Positions 40,029-51,224 of a DNA stretch of 64,000 nucleotides are shown here, one piece after another. Source of the DNA: Glycine soja (lineage: Eukaryota > Streptophyta > Magnoliopsida > Fabales > Fabaceae); assembly GCF_004193775.1 (NCBI RefSeq), contig NC_041020.1, positions 10,857,198 through 10,921,197 of the forward strand. The letters are read 5' to 3'. Every line of letters begins with the position of its first letter. The first letter of the stretch is position 1. The translations under genes were made by a program, and so were the position numbers. Under the pieces are notes generated by a model. It worked only from the letters and a program-made list of their open reading frames with translations, did not search any database and had not been told where the DNA came from.

Positions 40029-40720
40029 TCGACCGCCCCACCTTTCACTATCGTAACCCGTGAGTCCATTGGCACGCGGAGACGCCCTATACGGTAACCC
40101 ATCTACACTTTGTTGCTATCCGTCAGACTTAGAGTCTGGTAGCACGCAGAGACTAACGTCGTCTCCTGCACCTTTCGTCAACCAGGGGCAACCAAGCCCG
40201 TTGATGCGTAGAGACTTACGTCGTCTTCTGCACTTTTGTCATCCCGAGGCGACGAGCCCGATGACATGCGGGGGTACCGTATGGTTATCCGCACCTTTTG
40301 TCAATCAGGGCCAACGAACCCGTTGACACGCGAAGATTAACATCGTCTTCCACGCTTTCTGTCATCCTGACCCGTGAAGTCAAGTGACGTGCGGAGATAC
40401 ATAAGTGATTATCCGCACAAACAATTTCTGTTAATCCTAGCCCGTGAAGTTAGGTGGCAGGCGGAGACACCCAAGTGGTTATCCGTACAAACGATTTCTG
40501 TCATCTTGACCCATGAAGTCAAGTAACATGCGGGGGTACCGTGTGGTTATCCGTACCTTTCGTCAATCAGGGGCAAACGAGCCCGTTAATTCGTAGAGAC
40601 TGAGCATCATTTTCTGCACCTTTTGTCATCCTAACCAATGGAGTCAGGTGACAGGCAGAGGTACCTTATGGTCATCTGCACCTTTCGTCAATCGAGGCGA
40701 ACAAATTCGACGATATTAGG

Positions 40721-41002
40721 ATGATGTTAGTCGTTCGATTCTGATTGTTCTTAAATTTTTGCAAGTTTTTATTCTCGTCGTCTGGAGACATTCAGGCCCG
40801 AGGACGCACGAGATTCTTCTCTACAGGGCGGGGGCGATCGAGTGCGACAACATGGGGAAGTGTCGTGGTTGTCCCATTTTATCACTTTCAAGACACTGAA
40901 TTTTTGTTGACACTTCTGATGCCTTTTCTTTCTTTCTGAATGACAGGTTTCGCTGGTTGGGATATTGACCGGTCGAATGATGTTCTGCTCGAACGAAATT
41001 AG
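40721..41002 (+). other. Unassigned stretch before the LTR
   Basis: Contains a 64-codon open frame at 40745-40939 with no family resemblance. I could not find a purine tract marking the LTR start. Confidence 0.4.
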
Positions 41003-41010
41003 TGTCTTAT

Positions 41011-41049
41011 CTTTACTTCTCTTTTATCTCCAATAAAAGATAAGTAAAG
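41011..41049. other. Strong hairpin near the LTR left edge
   Basis: Arms 41011-41027 and 41033-41049 pair over 17 positions with a single mismatch (41019/41041) around a 5-base loop CTCCA. The sequence is A/T-rich. Confidence 0.85.
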
Positions 41050-42143
41050 AGGGGCAACGAGGGTGTATTTAGTAAAATAGGTGTCGTTACATAATTTATA
41101 AAGTTCCGTAATGTTTTGGAAAAGGAATCAGCAAAAAAAGGCAAAAGGGGGGTGTATATTGTAAAAAGAGGTGTGCAAATAGCAACAAGGCCCACTTGGG
41201 CCTTCCAGGGGGTTCCAACAGAAGGCGGTGCACTTCCGTAAAAATAAGGTATTTAGGATTCTCTCGAAATTAGTGAGGAAAATTGTTTCAGTGAAAAAAA
41301 TCCAAGCCGAGGCACTTCCGTAACGCTTCTGAGACGTTTCTGTGAGCGATTTCGTGAAGATTCTTCACCGTTCTTCATCATTCTTCGTTCGTTCTTCGGT
41401 CTTCAACCGGTAAGTTCTCGAAATCAAATCTTTCAATTCATTCTATGCACCCTTAGTAGTCCCCACTTATTCCACGTGCTTTTATTTTTATTTCGTTTAT
41501 TTTCCGTACCCCTTTTTGACGTGCTTTAACCATTTATTTAATCCGTTTTGTCACCTAAAAAATAATAAAATGAAGTTCCACCGATCAGTTGAGTTGTGAT
41601 ATCGTTTAATCTCTGTTAAAATAAAATCCAACCGATCATTCATGTCGTAACCACGTTTTAAACCAAAAAAGGGCAAAATAATCAAAATATCTTCGAATAA
41701 AATAAATCAAAAAATAATCGGACGTTTTTCTTTGAAAGTTTCCTTGAATGAATTAACTAATAACCAAAGTGAAACTAAAGCTAAAATCAACTCACAAATT
41801 AAGCTTTGTCCACAAAAATCACTAAAAACCGTTAAAGGTCCAACGCCTTAAAATGGTCCCCTTTGCTTTTATTAGTTAAACATGGACCATTCAAAATCAT
41901 AAATCAATATGTAACTTTGCAGTTTTATGTCAAAAACCAAAGAGATCGTTGATGGTCCAATGCCTTAACATCTTTCTCCTTTCAAAAATCAAAAGATCGT
42001 TTAATGGTCCAACGCCTTAAATGACCTTTTGCTCGGTTAAAATATATCTTGCTAAAAAAGATAAAAACAACTTAACCAACGTTTAGTTCTCAAAGAACTA
42101 CGTAGGTATGATTTTCTCATCACAAATTGAGGATACGTAGGAG

Positions 42144-42160
42144 CGAGGGAAACACCCTCG
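42144..42160 (+). other. Hairpin in LTR, alternative stem sequence (6-bp stem)
   Basis: CGAGGG, loop AAACA, CCCTCG, followed by TCGACC and preceded by ATACGTAGGAG. It sits in the same place as the CAAAAGC/GCTTTTG stems but uses different paired bases. Confidence 0.85.
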
Positions 42161-42468
42161 TCGACCACAAAAAGATAAAAACTCAAAAAGACACATAAAA
42201 GGTGAAAATAAAACATATTGAAGTCATATTTGCACACTTGATTAAAGGTTGTCGTCGCTTGTGACAGACGCGTGGGGTGCTAATACCTTCCCCGTGCGTA
42301 AATACAACTCCCGAATCTTTCACACTTAAAGTTCGTAGACCACACCTTTCCGGTTTTTCCGACATTTTCCTCGAATAAACGTTGGTGGCGACTCCGTGCG
42401 GCTTCCTCCCTTGGAAGACGCAATCGTGAGCCCCACATCGCCCTCCCGCCGAAGGGTTGGTTGCGACA

Positions 42469-42819
42469 GTTACTTTTGAGAGTTGATGCCTCAAGACATT
42501 AACACTTATTTCCCATCGTTTGTATTTCCTGATCGCTTGCCATATCATCCCATTGTACTTCACAAATTATACAGATGGCCAATCTGATAATTCATGACAC
42601 AACAATGAAATTCATGGTATAGCAGACATCAGGAAACCAAACACATTATGACTACAACAATCAAATTTCTACAACACATGGAAAGACAACAAGCGAATAA
42701 AATCCAATTGCAAACAACAGACATCAAGCAATCAACAAGGCAACCTGAAAACGCACAGAAAAACATAGCAGACTCACAACTCACTAGCCAAAAGGTTCGA
42801 CCTGCTCTGATACCACTAA
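42469..42819 (-). mobile_element. Leader of a minus-strand LTR retrotransposon
   Basis: Downstream (on the minus strand) of the LTR at 42820-45647. It starts with a primer-binding site and holds no coding sequence that I recognise. It is cut off at 42468 by the Ogre-like LTR, so the rest of the element is missing or displaced. Confidence 0.6.
42804..42815 (-). other. Primer-binding site for initiator tRNA-Met
   Basis: On the minus strand it reads TGGTATCAGAGC, the standard plant retrotransposon primer site, four bases from the LTR end at 42820. This fixes both the orientation of the element and the LTR boundary. Confidence 0.9.
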
Positions 42820-43693
42820 TGTAACGACTCGCCTCATCGCTACGATATCACCATTCTAAATCGCGATTATTTCAAACTTTAAATGAAAACTCAGTTAATT
42901 TGCTTATTAAAAAAATGAAAGTAATTTTTGCCTCAACACACATTACTTAAGTGGATACATATATATTAGTATAGTAACTCAGTACACATCATTCACATAA
43001 TGGAAATTAAACTTATTCATACATATAATTCAAATCTTTGATTTACATCATTAATTCAACAAAAGAATCATGGAACAAACTATGGAGGATTTGATTAACA
43101 AAACACATCTCTCTCCCAAAATAATCCTAACGTCATCACGTTGGCTCGATGACTCCTCAACAGAATCTCACTTTCTGCACCCTACTGCTGTCATTCTGCT
43201 CCCATGAACAAGGTTCGCAATCATCACAGGTATCAACCACACAATACAAAATTGCAAGAGTGAGTTCATTATAAAAAGAACCAATGCTAAATCCAAATAA
43301 TCATAATTAGCAAGAAAACATAGGCAAACATCATGAGCTTACACAACATTCATTATTCAACACCTACATTCAACAATTATTCATCATCCATCCATGGATC
43401 CAATCAATACTGCTTAGAATGACGCATGCACCTGACCTCAACTCATAGATGCAATGTGGTACTTACCATCAACCAAGGAAATAGCCTAAGTGTGTCCACA
43501 CGACACCTCACTTAGGGAAACTATGCAGTAATTGTTAAGGCCACCCAGTTGTGCACCGTAACTCCCCCCCCCCCCTCGGTGATCAGCCTGGACCACAAGG
43601 GAGTTCCCTACCAGGTGATGCACCCCTAGTACAAAGTACATACTATCATAGTTTATACTATTTCCCATGTCATATGAGGCATGAAACATGCGT

Positions 43694-44000
43694 ACCATCA
43701 AGTACAATGACCATGGACGAGTTAAAGATCCCAAGTCATCCCCTCAAAGATGCTTAAACTCTTTAACCATTCTATTTTCCCCCACAGGGACATTTGACAA
43801 GGTCAATGCACCCCCCATGAACATACACAACATACAACGTATGAGCATGAGCACCATCAAGTACAAAGACCATGGATGAATCAAAGATCCTAAACATCCC
43901 CTCAAAGATGTTTAAACTCTTTAACCACTCTATTTTCTCTCACCAGGGACATCTGGCAAGGTCAATGCACCCCCCCCCCACGAAGATACACAATATGCAT
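43694..44000. repeat. 159-bp tandem duplication inside the LTR
   Basis: The unit from ACCATCAAGTACAA at 43694 repeats from 43853. Both copies run through ATCCCCTCAAAGATG and CTCTTTAACCA to a C-run (43811-43816 and 43971-43979) with moderate divergence. Confidence 0.85.
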
Positions 44001-45140
44001 CATCTCAATGCATTTCCAACATCATCAACATTTCATTTCAATATCATTCTCAACATAAACATCATCTTGTCTCAATGACGTTATCAACAACAACAACCTC
44101 ACTCCATATCAACATCATCACATATCAATTTAAAGTCATCAATAGCAACATCAACAGTAAGTCACATTCCACATGTACATATATCTTTCATGCCTAAGAT
44201 TCATACTCCCCATGTTTTCAAACAACACAAGTCAAATAAGAACAATAATTTTATTCATCAAATGTATATACATATATCGCATCCCATTCGTCGAAAACAT
44301 GGTTTTCTAGAAAAAAAATTCAGCATGCAACAGGGACAAACATATATTCTCATAGCTAGGTTCCTTGACCCTAACCATGGTGTAGAAACAGTAAATTTAT
44401 AATAAACTCCCCTCACCTATCGTGAGCTCCCCGTTGGTTCCTCTTTGCGTCACTTAGAGGTCTCTCTCTCTTTCACACTTGTCGGTCCAACGCAAGTCTC
44501 TATTACGCCAAAACGAAAGGAATTTAGTATGGATTTCAAAAACAAGGTCAAAGGCAACATTCAGGGTCAAATACCCCTGTCAAAACATAAAGGGCTGAGG
44601 GGTGTTTCGGATTCTACAAATGGAAACATCATTTTGAAATTTCGATCACACCAATGTGACCAGGGTTCAGTGAATGTCGCAAAAATAACCTCAATGTTAT
44701 AAAAAGATAACTTTTACGATATCTCATTCTCTAGGGTTTTTCAAAGAAAGTGTAAAAACACCCTATTATAGTACCCAACGCATAAGAGACACTAAGAGGA
44801 ACTCAAACTAGCTAGGAGAAGGTTTAGAAGTCAAGATTACATTAGAGAAACTTTGAAATAGAGGATTGAGGGATTTTCTCCATCGAATCTTCGAGGAGGA
44901 TTCTGAGGATTCCGCTCCGATTAAAGTATTCCTCTTGGTGTGGGGGTCCAACGGCAAGCAACGACGGCTTGCGATGGCCACCGGTGGTCTTGGGTGGTGA
45001 AAAATGAGGTTTTAGGGTTTGGGTGGCATTTTTGGAGAAGAGGAGAGTGAAAAATCGTGTTTTTCATGCTGAGGACGTATTTATAACCTGCAAATTTCGC
45101 TTAGGAAGACTGTCGCGCTAAGGCGAAGTCCACTTCTTGC

Positions 45141-45305
45141 GCTTAGCACACCCTTGGGCGCTCAACACAACTTCCTCTCGGTCGAAATTGGGCTTAGCGC
45201 ACCTTTGGGCGCTCAGCGTAACTTCCTCTCGGTTGGAATTGGGCTTAGCACACTTCTAGGCGCTCAGCGCAACTTCCTCTCGGTTGGAATTGCAATTAGC
45301 GCGCC
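45141..45305. repeat. 51-bp minisatellite inside the LTR
   Basis: GCTTAGC starts units at 45141, 45192 and 45243, followed by a partial unit. Because 51 is a multiple of three, the + frame shows a 17-residue repeat (GAQRNFLSVGIGLS...). I regard that as a by-product of the repeat. The GGCGCTCAGCGC words are self-complementary. Confidence 0.9.
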
Positions 45306-45647
45306 ATTCGTGCTTAGAGAGAGACCAAAAGTCGTTATTGTCAAAATCCCAACAGTCAGACTGTGGAAGCATGTCTTCGGAAGCTCCGAACAAAATTTGA
45401 AGACGATCCAACGGTCAACGAATCTGGGATCAAGATTTTACGGAGCTAGGTTTAGGCAAAAATCTAAAATCTCATAATTTCAACTTTGTTCAACAAAACT
45501 CCACATAAGTCCACATCCACATTAAGAAATTCACACATGACTAATTATAGTCATATTTCAAACCATTAAAGTCAAACATATATTCAAACAACAAGCTAAA
45601 CACAATCAAGCATCGAATTATAATTAATAACATTTCAGGGTGTTACA

Positions 45648-46123
45648 CACTGCTTGCCCAACCAAATCATTTTTCTGCATATTCTGTCGCAGGAGAATGA
45701 GAATGCAAAAGATTTTAAAAATTCTGCAATGCTTTTATTGAATTCTTTCATTTGATCAAATTAATAATTTGTGGTTGGCTTTTGTTAAACTTTAGGTACT
45801 TCCATTGTGTGTGTGTTTATGTTTTATTCTACGGGGAGAAGTTGTGGGATGTGAAACTTGGTTAACTACTGCACCAAAGGTTTGTTGGCATTGCACTCTG
45901 CTTTTAGTGAAATGACTAAACAAACTTGGTACTAACTTATGTGGCAACATCTATTAGTGTGATTGTTGGTTAGGATTTTACTCATTTCATGTTGCAAGCA
46001 ACAAACTCTTTTTTTAGAAATTATATTCCTTTCCCAGACATTAACTGCTGGCAATATATGTTGGATGCCTGGATGTGATATTTATGATTTATCTAAGTAA
46101 TTGTTTGTCTTTTCTCTTTTTAG
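45648..46123 (+). other. Intron-like stretch upstream of the HISN1 exons
   Basis: T-rich and without recognisable coding sequence. It ends in TTTCTCTTTTTAG, a good splice acceptor for the first exon. It could be intron 5' of that exon. Confidence 0.5.
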
Positions 46124-46649
46124 ATGGGGATAGTTGATGCTATGTTGGACATTGTAAGTAGTGGGACCACACTGATAGAAAACAACTTGAAGGAAATCAA
46201 AGGTGGAGATGTTTTGGAAAGCCAGATTATCAATTGTTAATTTTTCTGACCTTCACTATCATGATTTGTTGGTTTTTCAATTAAAAAAAGTAGTAGGCAT
46301 GGGAAACCTGCTATATATTGTGCATTGTCAGCTTCTGTCTCACTCTGGCAATTGAATGCTCTCCAGGCTGTATTTATTACAAGCAGGAAATCGATGATCC
46401 AACAAAAAGGAGTACTTGAAACAACACATGAGATGCTTGAGAGGTTGGAAGCACATCTGAGGGCCATTGGGCAGTTCAAAATGCATAGTTTATATTTCCC
46501 AATCCCCCCCTTACTCCACCAGGGTTTGCCTTTATTTTAATTCCATTTTCTAATGCTAGACTTGATAGGTTACTGCAAACATGAGGGGAAGCAGTGCAGA
46601 GGAAGTGGCCGAGAGAATATTGAGTCAACCATCATTAATGGGTTTGCAG
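46124..46649 (+). pseudogene. HISN1: ATP phosphoribosyltransferase (HISN1) gene fragment, three exons
   Basis: Three successive exons of the plastid enzyme that starts histidine synthesis (ATP + PRPP to phosphoribosyl-ATP). Exon a, 46124 to about 46225, reads [20 protein letters not shown] and ends GGDVLESQ. Exon b, 46367-46480, reads AVFITSRKSMIQQKGVLETT through RLEAHLRAIGQF. Exon c, 46569-46649, reads VTANMRGSSAEEVAERILSQ and ends MGLQ. Acceptors (TTTTTAG, CTCTCCAG, TTGATAG) and the exon-c donor GTGTGA are kept. The exon-a donor reads ATTATC instead of GT. The catalytic N-terminal two thirds and the last exons are absent. Recognition rests on my memory of plant HISN1 proteins. It is either a captured fragment or the remains of a dead gene copy, and cannot be functional. 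Confidence 0.85.
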
Positions 46650-47644
46650 GTGTGATATGAAATGAAATTTGTTAACCTGGCTTTCCTAAACAACTTATTC
46701 CTTTCATCATTTGGTTTCTGCATTAGCAAAATCTGATGTACATCAGAAAAAACCAGCATTCAAAGATTGATTAACATGTTTGCCAAGTTTTATACCCCAG
46801 GTTAGTCATACATAATCTGCAAGATGGTTTTAATCATTCTTGTACTGATTTATTTTTGGTTTCATGTTGCCATTTTAATTCACTTTTTGATAGAGAACAT
46901 TTTAGACTTATATGATATCTATTTTGTGTTTTTTTTTATGTAACAAAGAGACAGAGAAACTGGGAAAGGGAGGAATATGGCTTTTTATTAGTTTAAATTT
47001 AAATTGGAAATCCTTTTTTTTTTCTATCATGAGAGAGAAATACTATTGCTTGTTACACCTTCCTAACGCCATTATGGCGCACTGCCATAACCGCCATGTG
47101 ATAACACTGCTTGTTCTTGAGTATAAAGTGGAGTAGAAGTGTTCCCAAAAGTGGGTGCAGCATGGAGACCAAGAGTTGGTGAATACTATTGTAGTGGTGG
47201 TTGTGTGAAAGTAAATAGGCTTGTACTGGATTCAAAACTAAATAATTAGGCCAAACTCAAGTTTGCTTACTAGTTCCTCTAGTGACTTCACTCGTGCTCT
47301 AGATTGGTCTTAGTCCAAAGCAACAGAGTTATAGCCATTCAACAGCTGCATAAATTTGGTTATAAAGACAACAAACCATGAACTAATGTACTGTTGATAT
47401 AACAACTCGGCAAAAAAACATGCAATGGAAACATAAAAATTTCCCACCATCAAAATGGTTTTTTCTAGAACCTGAGGTTGGTAAAAATGAAGGTTATAAT
47501 ATAAGTATTATTAACGCAAATGTAAATGACTGCTAAAATTATTTTGAACTGATCATAATTGTTTGTAATCAAATGATTGTACAATGAAAATGTTTTAGTT
47601 TCAAAGAAACATGTTCCTATGTTATCTTAATTTTTCTAACTTCC
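46650..47644. other. No recognised gene
   Basis: A/T-rich DNA between the HISN1 fragment and the CACTA Ulp1-type gene. I looked for a CACTA terminal repeat here and did not find a convincing one. Confidence 0.5.
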
Positions 47645-50600
47645 ATGTTCTTAATCTGGAGAAAATATCTCGCCCATTTGTTGCGGAGTGTTGTCATGAC
47701 CTCTTTGTTTAGCGGTATTCCATCACAAAACCACTACAAAATTGTAAATATCAAATGACTTACATGCATAAACACATTGGAATTAGTGAGCTCAAATGAT
47801 AGTAACAACTAAAACGTGTTATAGTAAACATACCCTATTCCATTCATTCTTCAAACCGCCGCTCACTATGCACCACATCCAATGCATGACATAATATCCA
47901 CACTTGTAGCCTCCAGTTTGAACATGACTCTACATTCAATATGTTGACTTAAGGTACTTATTTCAATGAAACACACGTCAGTAATTGGAGATGGCTATAT
48001 TCATTTGATATAATGACATACCTTTGGTTCAATCCACCGAGGCATAGCTTGATCTGCCTTTCCTTCCAAAGTAGTGCTTAATGTTTTCATTGCACTATTT
48101 TAAAAATGATGTTAACGAATATAATCAAATAATCATTGTTTTGTTACCGTACAATTGCAATATTTCAATTGACTTTTAATGTTAAAACTAACATGTTCAC
48201 TACAGTCTTGATGTTAACATCAGGCTTCTTACGCAAAGAACAAAACCAAACAACAACATTGTCCCGTGGACACCGAACAACAAGTTGCTAATGTGCCTTG
48301 AAGATGAAAAACATTAGTTAGGCAACAATAATTCACATAATATCCATATTGTACAACATCAATTCAACTTACTGATTTAGGTAAGGTCCCAAGTACACTT
48401 CTCATTGTGATTCCTTGACCCATGTTTGAATGTAATGTTGACGATCTTCACGTTTGTTCTTTGCATTGTGGATACACTGAGGTTCAAGGAAACCATAGAG
48501 TGATCCATAACCTAAGCTTGTACTCCAATCATTCATAAACCTGTTTCAAACATTTCACATAAATATTGTTAATGGTATATTTTAACCAACTTACATCCTC
48601 AGTTAACAAATGGAACACCTAATAAATCAAATTTACTTACATTAGCCACAACTGTAGTATGGATATGTTCAAACACTTGTCACCTAAAATAAGGTCACTA
48701 ACATCTGTGTGTGTGATGAAAAATCCATCTTTGACATTAGGTATCCCAAATTTTTCCCCATCCCATGCCAACTCAATTGGCTTTTGGTAAATATCAAACA
48801 AGTTCTTTACCAACTCTTCCAATGGATAAACTAAAGCCACTACATTGTCCATTTTAGCACATTTAACCGGTATGGGCAAACGCTTTTGTGAATCCTACAT
48901 GGTTAACCAAAAAAATGAATTACACTAACAAACAATTTAACAATGTGACTAAAATTACTATTCAGAGGCAAAACTAAATACCTCATCAGATATGGGTTTC
49001 ACAAGATGTGTTGGCCACCCCACGAAAGTGCCAACAACCTACCTCACAAACTGAATTTTTGATGTCGGGAAAAGGACTTGAGCATTACCATCGTAAACTT
49101 TGACAACACTCACCCTAACCACATCATCTGCATAAGGGACATTGTGTATGGTGGATCAAGTCTCATACACTTTTCCCAATGCCACTTGTTGAGTAAACTG
49201 CTCAGCAACTACATACAAGCCCATGGTATCAGTGTGCAGATCAGAAGTATCTTTACCTAATGGATTTGTGTCAGGTTCTGCATAACTCTCCTTCATGCTG
49301 ACCTGTGCATGTAATACTTTTATATCCGATGGCTGAAGTGGGGGTCAGTGTTGTGATGCAATTTGGGATAAATCCAATTTGATTGCTTGTTTCAACTCTT
49401 GTTTAATTGTCTCTGAAGTGCGTTGGTTTTCCTCTTCTACCTTCCTCCTCCATGCTTCTTCTCAGTTCTTATTTTCTTCTTCTACTTCTTTTCTCCATTC
49501 TTCCTTTAAGTTATTGATGATTTTAGCCAACTGTTGTTGCATGATCGATTTAGAGGAAGTGGTGGAGCCACATGAGGCCTTACCAAAGTATTGGCTGATT
49601 GTCACACCTGTCCCCGCCACACAGACACGGCCTGGATGCTTCAGTCGGCCAATAATCATGTTCAATATGTCCTCACAACCTGAAGGAACAAAGCTTCCCT
49701 ACGTGGTCTGCTCTTCTAAAGAGTCCTCTAAACAACAAAACATCAATTTACAAGCCAAAGGAGATTGTTATTATACAATTAATTAATTCCTACTATCAAA
49801 CGCTGAGGTAATTACTCATAATTTGTTAGATATTTCTTGGGGGCGGCTTTAGAGGTCATCTAGCCATATCGCTTTGTGCGGGCTATCTTCCACTTCACAT
49901 GTGTAGAAATGGGGGATGGTGGATCTACACTCACTGACGAATTTTCAGTAAATTCTGCTTGGTGTTCTTGTGTCTTCCTTTTTTCGTCCATTAATTTTTT
50001 TCAACCAGTTGGTAACCTCCACGAGACAACAAGTGCGAAAAGTCATTGAATTTTTGAATCTCCTGGGCCTTTTTCGGTATTCCCTTACAAAAAAACATGG
50101 CACATTTTCAAGGATTAGAAAAAACAAATATGTTAACAAATTTACAAGTTGCATATAGAACTAGGTAGTAAAATAACCTACCAATTTGGGGTTTGGCGGC
50201 TTTTTGCAAATTTGGCCCAAGTTGCTGCATGAATACCATACTTAATAGAAGGATCATCTTTTGCTTGACCCTCATTGTTAGAATAAACATATTTTATTGT
50301 TAGGGAGGACTTAAATTGCCTCCATCGAGTAACAACCGTTGACATCACCTTGTTTTTCACATTGTCACCCTCGGGGATGTCAAATTTGCCCTCCAAAACA
50401 AAATTGTTAAGTAACAATTAGTGAAATATAATATTTTTTTAAATTATTATATGAAATCATATACAAATGTCAACTTAAATAAGGATTTACCAAAATGTTA
50501 TCCCATATAAGATTCTTTAAAGTTTCTGGTACAACATTCCAATTGGAGTGGACAATAGGAATTTTCTCTCATGCTACAACTCCTAGATAACTATGAAACT

Positions 50601-50787
50601 TCTCTTTATGAGGGCTTGATCCTCTCCCAGTGGCTGGATTGACGTTAACTATAGGTCGTGGCTGGTCCAAGCTTCGGACAGTTAACCTTCTCAGCCGAGT
50701 GGATTGTCTAGTCCTCCTAGACGCACCATCCGAAGGAATATTTGAATGTGGAGGGGAGGTTGGGGGTGTTGTCATGAGTCTACACAA
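47645..50787 (-). pseudogene. CACTA PTTA (Transposase_24) / Ulp1-like protease gene
   Basis: Split over several exons. Exon 1 (50787-50491) has TRQSTRLRRLTVRSLDQPRP and HSYLGVVA; exon 2 (about 50390-50182) has [20 protein letters not shown] and AKSRQTPNW; exon 3 begins near 50083 with AQEIQKFNDFSHLLSRGGY and goes on to KHPGRVCVAGTGVTISQYFG and a charged coiled-coil-like stretch (49560-49440). The C48 protease part follows: PIELAWDGEKFGIPN, NISILQLW (48640-48790), GSLYGFLEPQC, then AH-stop-QLVV holding the candidate catalytic His, CPRDNVVVWFCS, and TGGYKCGYYVMH holding the candidate Cys, ending FCDGIPLNKEVMTTL. At least six in-frame stops make it dead. Confidence 0.85.
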
Positions 50788-50922
50788 CTAAAACAAATAA
50801 AGTTACCACGACATGTCAGTTATATAAACAAAATATAAGAATTAACTTGAAAGTATTGGAATACATAAATGTATTACAATTATGAGATATGTCATACACA
50901 TTACCAGTAAAAACATAAGCAG

Positions 50923-51224
50923 TTACATATGACTATTCCCCCATAAACCTTCACCATGATCATTTCGATTTGCATGTACAACATCTTCCTGATCTTCACC
51001 ATTTATGAAAGGCATTTGTTGACAGAAACCTAGCATCTCGCTCATAACAACTGATGAACAATCTATTTGGTCACTGATAGAAATCGTTCTCCATTGTAGA
51101 ACCACTGACCATCTCGAGTCGCACGGATCATGAACATAAAACACTTGTCTAGCTTGCATTGCCATAATGAATGGGTCATCGTTGTAACCACCATTTTGTA
51201 GGTCTACTAAAGTAAATCCCAGTT
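50923..51224 (-). pseudogene. CACTA TNP2 transposase, C-terminal end
   Basis: Reads LGFTLVDLQNGGYNDDPFIM, then QARQVFYVHDPCDSRWSVVL, and ends GEGLWGNSHM with a stop at 50923. This is the end of the DUF4216 region and tail of TNP2-type transposases. The frame joins, after removal of the retrotransposon and one copy of the target duplication, to the part at 58053-58619. Confidence 0.88.

Larger units (their letters stand above)
39762..40720 (+). repeat. Degenerate 62-70-bp tandem repeats in the Ogre 3' region
   Basis: Starts with two copies (39762 and 39964) of an LTR-like motif GAACTACG...GTCGACC. A series of units beginning GTCATCC or GTCAATC and containing GCGGAGAC and ATCCGCAC follows. Unit starts at 40361, 40430, 40500, 40562 and 40625 give lengths of 69, 70, 62 and 63 bp. 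Tandem repeats in the 3' region are a known trait of Ogre-type elements. Confidence 0.8.
32060..42468 (+). mobile_element. 5'-truncated Ogre/Tat-type Ty3 LTR retrotransposon
   Basis: From left to right: a short coding-like tail, an intron-like acceptor, a broken pol gene in the order RT, RNase H, second RNase H, integrase, an extra ORF, a purine-rich and tandem-repeat 3' region, and LTR sequence ending TTGCGACA at 42468. A second RNase H between RT/RNase H and integrase is the known hallmark of the Tat/Ogre lineage. The 5' LTR, gag and most of protease are absent because the satellite array abuts at 32059. It is unclear whether everything from 36000 to 41000 belongs to this one element. Confidence 0.8.
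41003..42468 (+). mobile_element. LTR sequence of the Ogre-like family (right end firm, left end uncertain)
   Basis: The 3' end TTGCGACA (42461-42468) matches the ends of the two solo LTRs at 53323 and 59738. Shared landmarks are GGCCCACTTGGGCC, CTTCAACCGGTAAGTTC, CAATTCATTCTATGCACCC, the GGTCCAACGCC motifs, the TACGTAGG hairpin and TGGCGACTCC at 42386-42395. The family's normal start, TGTCATACCCTAATTTC, is absent near 41003, and no TATAAATA box is visible where the others have one. The 5' part is therefore replaced, deleted or strongly diverged. Confidence 0.75.
42820..45647 (-). mobile_element. 5' LTR (2.8 kb) of a minus-strand retrotransposon
   Basis: On the minus strand it begins TGTAACACCCTGAAATG (45647) and ends GAGTCGTTACA (42820), giving TG...CA ends with the inverted TGTAAC/GTTACA. 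The primer site follows immediately. The flank on the outer side is CACTG (45648-45652); the matching duplication would lie beyond the missing 3' LTR. The LTR contains a C-run near 43563, a 159-bp duplication and a 51-bp minisatellite. I cannot assign the family. Confidence 0.8.

Noticed and set aside
42804..42815. tRNA gene remnant
   Set aside because: Only the 12 bases complementary to the tRNA 3' end are present, next to an LTR end; it is a primer-binding site. The same holds for 53785-53797.
45154..45477. Protein with 17-residue repeats (GAQRNFLSVG...)
   Set aside because: It comes from a 51-bp minisatellite inside an LTR, with no conserved gene around it.
46325..46540. Stand-alone small gene on the + strand
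   Set aside because: Its middle part is exon b of the HISN1 fragment. The rest is read-through into introns.
47732..47745. CACTACAAAATTG as a CACTA terminal inverted repeat
   Set aside because: On the minus strand it overlaps the acceptor of the last Ulp1-type exon (TTTGTAG then TGGTTTTGTGATGG), with coding sequence on both sides, so it is inside the element.
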